Assembly: GCF_946479975.1 (NCBI RefSeq)
Contig: NZ_CAMLIX010000083.1
Coordinates: forward strand, 1-18,688
DNA: 18,688 nt
Source of the DNA: an uncultured Flavobacterium sp.
GTDB lineage: Bacteria > Bacteroidota > Bacteroidia > Flavobacteriales > Flavobacteriaceae
Direction of reading: 5' to 3'
Of the stretch, positions 1-6,019 are shown piece after piece. Position numbers and translations under genes: made by a program. The number at the start of each line of letters is the position of its first letter. The stretch's first letter is position 1. The notes under the pieces were generated by a model, which ran no database searches, was not told the DNA's origin, and saw only the letters and a list, made by a program, of their open reading frames with translations.

Positions 1-504
1 GATTACACCTTTCTTTCAAAATATGAAAATCTGATTTTTGAAGGCAGTCAGGGAATTTTACTCGACATGGATCACGGCGTTTTTCCGAATGTAACGTATG
101 CAAATACCACTTCAAAAAATGCAATCGAAATTTGTACTAAACTAAAGATTGATGATGTAGCAGTTTATTACGTAACCCGAAGTTATTCAACCCGACACGG
201 AAACGGCTGGATGGCAAATGAAGCAGAAATTAAATTAAAAAATAACCAAGAAGAAACCTGTGTTTTTAACGAATACCAAAAACATTTACGTTTTGGAATT
301 CTGAATTACGAACTTCTGAATTATGCTCTAAAACTCGATGCAGCTTACAGCCCAATGGCAAAACGAAATTTGGTGGTAACCTGTATGGATCAGCTGGAGC
401 AAGATTATGAGTTTGAAAACCTAACAACAGAATTCAATGAAATCTACGGATCATTTTCTCCCGATTCAAAAGATTTTAAAAACATTACTTCTTTGTTTCA
501 ATAA
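1..504 (+). CDS. Adenylosuccinate synthetase-like protein (PurA family, divergent), C-terminal part
   Basis: The frame is open from the first base of the window, so this is the last 167 residues of a gene that begins outside; the first internal Met (base 67) is not the start. PurA joins IMP and aspartate using GTP. PurA-like landmarks are EGSQG at window residues 14-18 (canonical EGAQG), ANTTSKNA at 34-41 (canonical SNTT) and TRHGNG at 64-69 (canonical TTRVGNG). The segment that in true PurA is the arginine-rich aspartate loop (TTGRxRRxGW) reads NEYQKHLRFG here, and the guanine-recognition KLD reads CMD (128-130). The fold is therefore recognisable, but substrate preference may differ from that of housekeeping PurA. 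The next gene follows after 9 bases, so it is probably co-transcribed with the ADP-ribose genes. A true purA elsewhere in the genome would be expected but cannot be seen. Confidence 0.75.
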   Translation, partial: DYTFLSKYENLIFEGSQGILLDMDHGVFPNVTYANTTSKNAIEICTKLKIDDVAVYYVTRSYSTRHGNGWMANEAEIKLKNNQEETCVFNEYQKHLRFGILNYELLNYALKLDAAYSPMAKRNLVVTCMDQLEQDYEFENLTTEFNEIYGSFSPDSKDFKNITSLFQ

Positions 505-513
505 AATAAAAAA

Positions 514-1041
514 ATGAAATACGATATAGAAAATATAACTCCAGAAAGTAAATTTTTATTTTTCTGGGGACATCAGCCTAATAAAGACGGAAAGATTACC
601 AAAACCTGTTTCAGTCAATGGTGGTTGAGTTCTTTTAAAGTAGATAAAGTAACTTACAAAACTGCAGAACACTGGATGATGGCCAAGAAAGCAGAATTGT
701 TTCAAGACGAAGAAGTTTTAGAAAAAATCCTTGAAGCCGATTCTCCAGCAGAAGCGAAAAAATTGGGGCGAGAAGTCAAAAATTATGTTGATACGGTTTG
801 GTTAGAAAACCAATATGAAATCGTAAAACAAGGAAACTATCACAAATTCAGTCAAAATCCCGCTTTGAAAACATTTCTGTTAAATACGAAAGAAAGAGTT
901 TTAGTTGAAGCAAGTCCGGTAGATCCAATTTGGGGAATTGGAATGGCAGAAGATCACAAAGATGTTCTTAAACCAGAGGCTTGGAAAGGATTGAATCTTT
1001 TAGGTTTTGCTTTGATGGAAGTTAGAGATGAATTGAGATAA
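514..1041 (+). CDS. NADAR family protein (YbiA-like)
   Basis: A 175-residue protein covering one complete NADAR domain. Visible family signatures are an N-terminal aromatic block FLFFWG (14-19), FSQWW (33-37), the helix TAEHWMMAKKA (50-60) with conserved Glu52, His53 and Lys58, LGREV (84-88), GNYHKF (107-112), and SPVDPIWGIG (134-143) followed by a terminal NLLGFALMEVR. NADAR proteins are N-glycosidases; members have been shown to act on riboflavin-pathway intermediates or to remove ADP-ribose from guanine bases, and the family is linked to NAD/ADP-ribose metabolism. It lies 9 bases after the PurA-like gene and upstream of a macro-domain gene, so an ADP-ribose role fits the context better than one in riboflavin synthesis. 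The exact substrate is inference. A 254-base gap with palindromic repeats separates it from the next gene. Confidence 0.9.
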   Translation: MKYDIENITPESKFLFFWGHQPNKDGKITKTCFSQWWLSSFKVDKVTYKTAEHWMMAKKAELFQDEEVLEKILEADSPAEAKKLGREVKNYVDTVWLENQYEIVKQGNYHKFSQNPALKTFLLNTKERVLVEASPVDPIWGIGMAEDHKDVLKPEAWKGLNLLGFALMEVRDELR

Positions 1042-1068
1042 AATATTATCGATGTAAAATTGTTTTCA

Positions 1069-1272
1069 AGATGTTCCGTTAGGAACATTTCATCGGTACA
1101 AAAAAATATAGATTGGTTGAGTTTGCGTTCTTTCAGAAATTGAAAAGTACAATTTATCTGTTTTGATGATGAAAATTATCAGATTTACAAAAGTATTTTG
1201 TAGATGTTCCGTTAGGAACATTTCATCGGTAGCCAAAAAAAGGGATAATTGAGTTTACGTTCCGTAGGAACG
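1069..1272. repeat. Tandem palindromic (REP-like) repeat unit between NADAR and macro genes
   Basis: A 30-base sequence occurs twice without a mismatch, at 1069-1098 and 1202-1231. Its core is the perfect palindrome ATGTTCC-GTTA-GGAACAT (1071-1088 and 1204-1221). Each copy is followed by a similar tail (an A-run, then TTGAGTTTRCGTTC), and the second tail runs into another palindrome, CGTTCC-GTA-GGAACG (1258-1272). The arrangement resembles dispersed REP-type repeats of the kind mobilised by REP-associated tyrosine transposases; no such transposase is in the window. It occupies most of the 254 bases between the NADAR stop and the macro-domain start. In RNA the hairpins could protect or attenuate the transcript. 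Confidence 0.8.
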
Positions 1273-1295
1273 TTTGATTTTAATGAATTATAAAA

Positions 1296-1766
1296 ATGAA
1301 AGAGATTCAATATGTAAAAGGAGATGCAACAGCACCAAAAGGATTAGAAAATAAAATAATAGTTCACGTTTGCAATGATATTGGTGCATGGGGAAAAGGG
1401 TTTGTAATGGCAATTTCGAAAAGATGGAAAACACCAGAAAAACAATATCGCGAATGGTTTAAATCTAAAACTGATTTTGAATTAGGTAAAGTACAATTTG
1501 TTCGAGTTGAAGAAGATTTATGGGTTGCAAATCTAATTGGTCAGCATAAAATCAATAAAGATGAAAACGGTGGTGCTCCAATTCGCTACAATGCTATTGA
1601 AGTAGGATTGAAAGCTGTTTCTGATTTTGCGAAAACAAACAATGCATCAGTCCATATGCCAAGAATTGGATGCGGATTAGCGGGTGGAAAATGGGAAATG
1701 ATTGAACCGATTATTGTTCAAACATTATCAAATAATGATATAGATGTTATTGTGTATGATTTTTAA
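1296..1766 (+). CDS. Macro-domain protein (ADP-ribose binding/processing)
   Basis: A 156-residue single macro domain. Asp10 in KGDAT matches the Asp that contacts the adenine of ADP-ribose; the phosphate loop region is VCNDIGAWGKGF (25-36), and the distal loop is MPRIGCGLAGGKW (121-133). The single-domain length and the loops resemble ALC1/TARG1/Poa1-type macro domains. In TARG1 the catalytic Asp lies in the distal GCGLD loop; here that site is Ala129, so a TARG1-like lysyl-adduct hydrolase mechanism looks unlikely, and Poa1-like ADP-ribose-1''-phosphatase or simple binding is more plausible (inference). It is the first gene after the repeat block, with kptA 24 bases downstream. Because the product of KptA is an ADP-ribose cyclic phosphate, the pairing makes biochemical sense. 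Confidence 0.88.
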   Translation: MKEIQYVKGDATAPKGLENKIIVHVCNDIGAWGKGFVMAISKRWKTPEKQYREWFKSKTDFELGKVQFVRVEEDLWVANLIGQHKINKDENGGAPIRYNAIEVGLKAVSDFAKTNNASVHMPRIGCGLAGGKWEMIEPIIVQTLSNNDIDVIVYDF

Positions 1767-1790
1767 ATCACAATAAAAAATGAAGAAAAA

Positions 1791-2333
1791 ATGAATGAAA
1801 AAATAGCAAAAAGCGTCAGCAAATTTTTGAGTCTGGTGCTTAGACATTCGCCTGAAACTATCGGATTAAAATTAGACGAAAACGGATGGGCAGATGTAGA
1901 AGAATTAATTGAAAAATGTAATAAAAAAGGAGAACGTCTTGACGCTGAACTTTTAGATTACGTTGTAGAAAATAATGATAAAAAGCGTTTTGCTTTTAAC
2001 GAAGATAAAACCAAAATCCGTGCAAGTCAAGGACATTCCATTTCGGTGGAATTGGATTTGGCTGAAGCCGAACCTTTAGAATATTTATATCACGGAACGG
2101 TTGGAAAATTTATGGAAAACATTCGAAAAGAAGGTTTGAAAAAAATGAGCCGTCAGCACGTGCATTTGAGTAAAGACAAAGAAACGGCAACAAAAGTAGG
2201 AAGCAGAAGAGGGGTGCCTCAGATTTTAACCGTTAGAAGTGGCGCAATGTACAGAGACGGATTTAAATTTTATTTATCTGAAAACAATGTCTGGCTGACA
2301 GATGAAGTTCCGGCAAAATATATTGAATTTTAA
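1791..2333 (+). CDS. kptA: RNA 2'-phosphotransferase, KptA/Tpt1 family
   Basis: A 180-residue protein of normal bacterial Tpt1 length. The family transfers an internal RNA 2'-phosphate to NAD, giving 2'-OH RNA, nicotinamide and ADP-ribose 1'',2''-cyclic phosphate; some members also ADP-ribosylate nucleic acid ends. Visible signatures are SKFLSLVLRHSP with Arg18-His19, the IRASQGHS block (76-83) with Arg77, YHGT (100-103), HVHLS (123-127) and GSRRG (137-141). Arg-His-Arg-Arg is the known catalytic set, and all can be placed here (18, 19, 77, and 139 or 140). It follows the macro gene by 24 bases and precedes the phosphoesterase by 2 bases, so translation is probably coupled. The physiological bacterial substrate is unknown for the family; here the neighbours suggest NAD-linked RNA repair or ADP-ribose chemistry. 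Confidence 0.95.
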   Translation: MNEKIAKSVSKFLSLVLRHSPETIGLKLDENGWADVEELIEKCNKKGERLDAELLDYVVENNDKKRFAFNEDKTKIRASQGHSISVELDLAEAEPLEYLYHGTVGKFMENIRKEGLKKMSRQHVHLSKDKETATKVGSRRGVPQILTVRSGAMYRDGFKFYLSENNVWLTDEVPAKYIEF

Positions 2334-2335
2334 AA

Positions 2336-3067
2336 ATGAAAAGAACACTAGTTTTTGGAGATATTCACGGAGGATTGAAAGCCCTGATTCAGTTATTGGC
2401 AAGAATTGAAAGCTCTGAAAATGATCGGCTGATTTTTTTAGGCGATTATGTTGACGGCTGGAGCGAGTCGGCACAGGTTATCGATTTTCTTATTGAGTTA
2501 GCCCAAAAACAAGAATGTATTTTTATAAGAGGAAATCATGATGTATGGTGTCAGGAATGGTTAATGAATGACGTTGTAAATGATATTTGGTTTTTACATG
2601 GCGGAAAATCGACTATAGAAAGTTATCAGGATTTTGATCTTTCGCGAAAGCAGAAACATCTTGATTTTTTTATTAACATGAAAGATTATTTCGTCGATGA
2701 AAATAACAATTTATTTATTCACGCAGGATTTTCATCGATGCACGGACCAGAAAAAGAACATTATCAAACCAATTTTTCGTGGGATAGAACGTTGTGGGAA
2801 ATGGCTTTGACGATGGACAAGCGAATCAAAAAAGATTCGTTATTGTACCCAAAAAGATTATTGCTTTATAATGAAATTTATATCGGCCATACGCCAACGC
2901 TTCATTACAATGTAGAAATTCCAATGCAGGGATGCAATGTCTGGAATATTGATACGGGAGCAGGTTTTTATGGAAAATTAACTTGTTTGGAAGTTGAAAC
3001 AAAAGAATTTTGGCAGAGCGATGTTGTACAGACATTGTATTCAAGCGAAAAAGGAAGAAATAAGTAA
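2336..3067 (+). CDS. Calcineurin-like metallophosphoesterase (PPP-type)
   Basis: A 243-residue protein with the complete two-metal phosphoesterase set: GDIHG (8-12; Asp9, His11), GDYVDGW (36-42; Asp37), RGNHD (65-69; Asn67, His68), IHAGF (128-132; His129) and GHTP (184-187; His185). The GDIHG/GDYVDG/RGNHD spacing is that of the PPP branch, which includes lambda-type protein phosphatases and the phosphatase part of bacterial Pnkp RNA repair enzymes. The substrate cannot be read from the sequence. Lying 2 bases after kptA and 3 bases before an ADP-ribosylglycohydrolase, it could act on an ADP-ribose phosphate, an RNA 2'- or cyclic phosphate, or a dinucleotide; these are inferences. No signal peptide is present, so it is cytoplasmic. 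Confidence 0.9.
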   Translation: MKRTLVFGDIHGGLKALIQLLARIESSENDRLIFLGDYVDGWSESAQVIDFLIELAQKQECIFIRGNHDVWCQEWLMNDVVNDIWFLHGGKSTIESYQDFDLSRKQKHLDFFINMKDYFVDENNNLFIHAGFSSMHGPEKEHYQTNFSWDRTLWEMALTMDKRIKKDSLLYPKRLLLYNEIYIGHTPTLHYNVEIPMQGCNVWNIDTGAGFYGKLTCLEVETKEFWQSDVVQTLYSSEKGRNK

Positions 3068-3070
3068 AAA

Positions 3071-4006
3071 ATGAAAAACACAATACTATCTGGTTTATAC
3101 GGCGTTGCGGTTGGTGACGCTTTAGGAGTTCCAGTTGAATTTAAAAAAAGGGAATATTTAAAAGAAAATCCTGTTACAGACATGATGGGATTTATGTGCT
3201 GGAACCAGCCTCCCGGAACTTGGAGCGATGATAGTTCGCTTGCATTTTGCACAGCCGAAAGTTTATGCAAAGGATTTGATATAGAAGATATGGCACAGAC
3301 TTTTGTCAAATGGATGCAGGAAGGATATTGGGGCGCACATCATAAAGTTTTTGACATAGGAGGTTCAACTAGATACTCTTTAGCGAGAGTTGTGAAAGGA
3401 GAATCTGCCAAGTTTTCGGGTAATTTCTTTGAAGAGGATAACGGAAATGGTTCCTTAATGCGTATTTTGCCTTTGGTTTTTTATCTTCAAAAAGAAAATG
3501 ATATTGAAACTATTTATAAAAAAGTAAAAGAAGTTTCGTCGATAACACATGCTCATTTCCGATCGGTGTTTGCTTGTTTTATTTACGTCGTATATTGTTT
3601 GGAAATTCTAAAAGATAAAGATAAATTCGAATCTTATAAAAGCATGCAATTTGTTCTTTCTGAGTTTTTAAAAGATAAAAGTTTTAATCCGCTGGAAATT
3701 GGATTGTTTGATAAGATTTTGAAAGATGATATTTCAAAATACGATGAAAACGAAATTCAGTCTTCGGGTTATGTACTTCATAGTTTAGAAGCCAGTTTTT
3801 GGTGTTTTCTAAATTCTGATTCTTACGAAGAAACAGTTTTAAAAGCAGTTAACTTAGGCGGAGATACGGATACCACTGGAGCAATTGCAGGAGGATTAGC
3901 AGGAATATATTATGGAATTGAAAATATTCCTAAAAATTGGATTGACAAATTAGCAAGAACAAACGATATAAAAGATTTAGCAGAACGTTTATCAAATAAA
4001 ATATAA
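3071..4006 (+). CDS. ADP-ribosylglycohydrolase family protein (ARH/DraG type)
   Basis: A 311-residue, all-helical ARH-type protein of normal length. It has the N-terminal GVAVGDALGVPVE block (11-23), the metal-binding GTWSDDSS (49-56; Asp53, Asp54), a central NGNGSLMR block and the C-terminal GGDTDTTGAIAGG (263-275; Asp265, Asp267). These four Asp side chains hold the dinuclear magnesium site of the family. ARH enzymes remove ADP-ribose from arginine, serine, dinitrogenase reductase or free O-acyl ADP-ribose, and related members act on nucleic acid adducts. The substrate here is not determined. It is packed 3 bases after the phosphoesterase and 11 bases before NAMPT, inside the NAD/ADP-ribose operon. 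Confidence 0.95.
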   Translation: MKNTILSGLYGVAVGDALGVPVEFKKREYLKENPVTDMMGFMCWNQPPGTWSDDSSLAFCTAESLCKGFDIEDMAQTFVKWMQEGYWGAHHKVFDIGGSTRYSLARVVKGESAKFSGNFFEEDNGNGSLMRILPLVFYLQKENDIETIYKKVKEVSSITHAHFRSVFACFIYVVYCLEILKDKDKFESYKSMQFVLSEFLKDKSFNPLEIGLFDKILKDDISKYDENEIQSSGYVLHSLEASFWCFLNSDSYEETVLKAVNLGGDTDTTGAIAGGLAGIYYGIENIPKNWIDKLARTNDIKDLAERLSNKI

Positions 4007-4017
4007 ATAACTTATAT

Positions 4018-5487
4018 ATGAACCCACTACTATTAACAGATGGTTACAAAGTTGACCACAGAAGACAATATCCAGATCATACAACTTTAGTATATTCTAA
4101 CTGGACACCTCGTAAATCAAGAATTGAAGGAGTTGATGATGTAATCTTTTTTGGATTACAGTACTTCATCAAAAAATATATCATTCACGATTTTGAAGAG
4201 TATTTCTTCAAAAAGCCAAAAGAAGAAGTGATTAAAAAATATTCTAGAAGAATCAATAATTACTTAGGCGAAAATCAAGTTGGTACCAAACATATCGAAG
4301 ATTTACACGATTTGGGTTACATTCCGATGGTATTTAAAGCATTGCCAGAAGGCGCGAGCGTTCCGTTGAGAGTGCCAATGTTTACAATGTACAATACAAT
4401 TCCAGAGTTTTTCTGGCTGACAAATTATTTCGAAACTTTACTTTCTGCAGTAGTTTGGCTGCCGTGTAATTCAGCAACAATTGCAAAAGAATACAGAAAA
4501 GTATTAGACAAATATGCTGCAGAAACTTCTTCTGTTCCAGAATTTGTAGATTGGCAGGCGCACGATTTCTCAATGCGAGGAATGGGTGGCATCGAAGCTG
4601 CATTAACATCTGCAGCTGGACATTTATTGAGCTTTACAGGATCTGACACCATTCCGGCGGTTGACTTTTTTGAAGAATATTACAACGCAAATTCAGATTC
4701 AGAACTGGTTGCAGGTTCAGTAGCAGCGACAGAACATTCTGTTATGTGCATGGGAACGACTGAGGGTGAGTATGAAACTTTTAAAAGATTAATTACAGAA
4801 GTTTATCCAAAAGGAATCGTTTCTATCGTTTCTGATACTTGGGATTTATGGAAAGTTCTGACAGATTATCTTCCAAGATTAAAAGACGATATTGTTTCTA
4901 GAGAAGGTAAAGTGGTTATTCGTCCTGATAGTGGTGATCCAATTGATATTATCTGCGGAAATCCAAACGGAAAAACAGAACAAGAGAAAAAAGGGGTAAT
5001 AGAATTGCTTTGGGATGTTTTTGGCGGTACTACAAATGCTAAAGGATTTAAAGAATTGGTTCCGCAAATTGGAGCCATTTACGGAGACAGTATTACCGTG
5101 GCGAGAGCAACTCAAATCTGCGAAAAATTGAAACAGAAAGGTTTTGCTTCTACAAATGTTGTTTTAGGAATTGGTTCATTTACCTATCAATACAACACCA
5201 GAGATACTTTTGGTTTTGCAATGAAAGCAACTTACGGAGAAGTAAACGGCGAAGGAAGAGCAATTTTCAAAGATCCGATTACAGATGACGGAACTAAAAA
5301 ATCAGCTAAAGGATTAATGAAAATCGATTTAATTGACGGAAAGTATCATTTAACAGATAATGTTTCTTGGGAAGAAGAAAAACAAGGTGAATTAAAAGAG
5401 GTTTTCAGAGATGGAAAACTTTTAGTCGATCAATCGTTGAGTGAAATTCGAACTAGAGTAAAAAGCGATGTAAACGTTGAAGCGTAA
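4018..5487 (+). CDS. nadV: Nicotinamide phosphoribosyltransferase (NAMPT/NadV)
   Basis: A 489-residue protein, the full family length. It condenses nicotinamide and PRPP to nicotinamide mononucleotide, the first step of nicotinamide salvage to NAD. Matches to the human enzyme active site include HDFSMRGM (182-189; Arg187 for Arg196), GSDT (208-211; Asp210 for Asp219), TEHS (238-241; His240 for the catalytic His247), VSDTWD (271-276) and IRPDSGDP (301-308; Arg302 and Asp304 for Arg311 and Asp313). As the last gene of the tightly packed set, it would recapture nicotinamide freed by KptA or other NAD-consuming enzymes. A likely terminator lies about 200 bases downstream, beyond a repeat cluster. 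Recognition is strong; nadV is the usual bacterial symbol. Confidence 0.96.
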   Translation: MNPLLLTDGYKVDHRRQYPDHTTLVYSNWTPRKSRIEGVDDVIFFGLQYFIKKYIIHDFEEYFFKKPKEEVIKKYSRRINNYLGENQVGTKHIEDLHDLGYIPMVFKALPEGASVPLRVPMFTMYNTIPEFFWLTNYFETLLSAVVWLPCNSATIAKEYRKVLDKYAAETSSVPEFVDWQAHDFSMRGMGGIEAALTSAAGHLLSFTGSDTIPAVDFFEEYYNANSDSELVAGSVAATEHSVMCMGTTEGEYETFKRLITEVYPKGIVSIVSDTWDLWKVLTDYLPRLKDDIVSREGKVVIRPDSGDPIDIICGNPNGKTEQEKKGVIELLWDVFGGTTNAKGFKELVPQIGAIYGDSITVARATQICEKLKQKGFASTNVVLGIGSFTYQYNTRDTFGFAMKATYGEVNGEGRAIFKDPITDDGTKKSAKGLMKIDLIDGKYHLTDNVSWEEEKQGELKEVFRDGKLLVDQSLSEIRTRVKSDVNVEA

Positions 5488-5515
5488 CATTAGTCTAGTC
5501 CGCATTCAAAAATAA

Positions 5516-5654
5516 GTCCCAGCGGGACGACATATTTATAGAAAATTTTATAAATGATATTTGAGAAGCCCCAGCGGGGCGGTATGTCGCTCCGCTGGAG
5601 CTCTGGATTAAGGTGTAATGTTTTGTTTCTATAAATATTTCGCTCCTCTGGAGC
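5516..5654. repeat. REP-like cluster of four 13-base palindromes
   Basis: Four palindromes share the design of a 5-base stem around a 3-base loop: GTCCCAGCGGGAC (5516-5528), GCCCCAGCGGGGC (5568-5580), GCTCCGCTGGAGC (5589-5601) and GCTCCTCTGGAGC (5642-5654). The outer two are flanked by inverted copies of a second motif, ATATTTATAGAAA (5532-5544) and TTTCTATAAATAT (5627-5639). The whole is therefore a head-to-head pair, as in bacterial interspersed mosaic elements built of REP sequences. The stems vary while complementarity is kept, which suggests that the hairpin itself is selected or needed for spread. Confidence 0.8.
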
Positions 5655-5687
5655 TGTTTAGTTTGAAAATTTTCATAATAAAGAAAG

Positions 5688-5714
5688 CCTGAATTGATAA
5701 ATTCGGGTTTTTTT
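5688..5714 (+). terminator. Rho-independent terminator after the NAMPT operon
   Basis: CCTGAATT-GATA-AATTCGGG forms an 8-pair stem with one G-T pair, followed directly by seven T. It lies 200 bases beyond the NAMPT stop on the coding strand and is the first classic terminator in that direction, so the operon transcript probably includes the REP-like hairpins. Confidence 0.7.
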
Positions 5715-5734
5715 ATGACTTGTTTTTCATGTAG

Positions 5735-5839
5735 TTTGTCATTCCGAACGAAGAAGGAATCTTCGTAAGTAACTCCGTAAAGAATATCAATCTGTGTCGA
5801 TCTAGCAACGAAGATTCCTCCTTCGTTCGAAATGACAAA
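5735..5839. repeat. 105-base long inverted repeat element
   Basis: The ends pair over about 31 bases: TTTGTCATTCCGAACGAAG begins at 5735, and its near-perfect reverse complement ends at 5839 (CGTTCGAAATGACAAA), with a few mismatches and a shared CGAAGATTCC/GGAATCTTCG inner part. The central 43 bases contain no gene. It looks like a member of a dispersed, MITE-like or REP-like intergenic family, as often seen in Flavobacterium genomes; copy number cannot be checked here. Confidence 0.75.
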
Positions 5840-5856
5840 TTTTGTGTAATTTGAAT

Positions 5857-5991
5857 GAATTGCCTCCAGTTTTAACTGGAGGTCAAAAGTGTTAGTCATC
5901 AGAATCGGCTTTAGCCAAACTATCGCAATTTTGGCTAAAGCCATTTAGTTTTGAAAATAAAAAAACCTCCAGTTAAAACTGGAGGCAATTC
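5857..5991. repeat. 135-base nested inverted repeat element
   Basis: The outer arms are exact 26-base inverted copies (5857-5882 and 5966-5991). Each arm is itself a near-palindrome, CCTCCAGTT-TT-AACTGGAGG. Inside lies a second exact inverted pair, GGCTTTAGCCAAA (5907-5919) with TTTGGCTAAAGCC (5930-5942). The design is of hairpins within a larger hairpin, with no coding potential. It fits a small non-autonomous mobile repeat. Confidence 0.8.
5959..5985 (-). terminator. Terminator of the nadD-cluster transcript, formed by a repeat arm
   Basis: Read on the minus strand, the right arm of the nested repeat gives a 9-pair stem (CCTCCAGTT with AACTGGAGG) followed by seven T. It lies about 35 bases past the stop of the membrane protein gene ending at 6020. 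The mobile repeat therefore appears to supply the terminator. Confidence 0.7.
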
Positions 5992-6019
5992 AAAAATTTA
6001 TTTTATATAATCTAAATAA

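Larger units (their letters stand above)
5488..6019. other. Gene-free repeat island between the NAMPT gene and the nadD cluster
   Basis: This 532-base stretch separates the convergent plus-strand NAD/ADP-ribose genes from the minus-strand yicC-nadD group. It holds four unrelated repeat or terminator structures in a row, listed separately (5516-5654, 5688-5714, 5735-5839, 5857-5991). A minus-strand open frame crosses it (5495-5944), but its translation follows the repeats and resembles no protein, so I do not call a gene. Intergenic positions between convergent genes are typical landing sites for dispersed repeats. Confidence 0.8.

Noticed and set aside
67..69. ATG as start of the first gene
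   Set aside because: The frame continues upstream to base 1 with PurA-like sequence (EGSQG), so the gene is cut by the window edge.
1069..1272. CRISPR-like direct repeats
   Set aside because: Only two copies with a 103-base gap and internal palindromes; no array and no cas gene.
1780..1794. Four-codon reading frame (M-K-K-K) just before kptA, overlapping its start
   Set aside because: It could be a leader for coupling, but so short an A-rich frame is expected by chance and there is no supporting signal.
5495..5944. Minus-strand open frame of 149 codons in the repeat island
   Set aside because: It runs through three different repeat structures and the terminator, has no family resemblance, and its length is a by-product of low stop density in the repeats.
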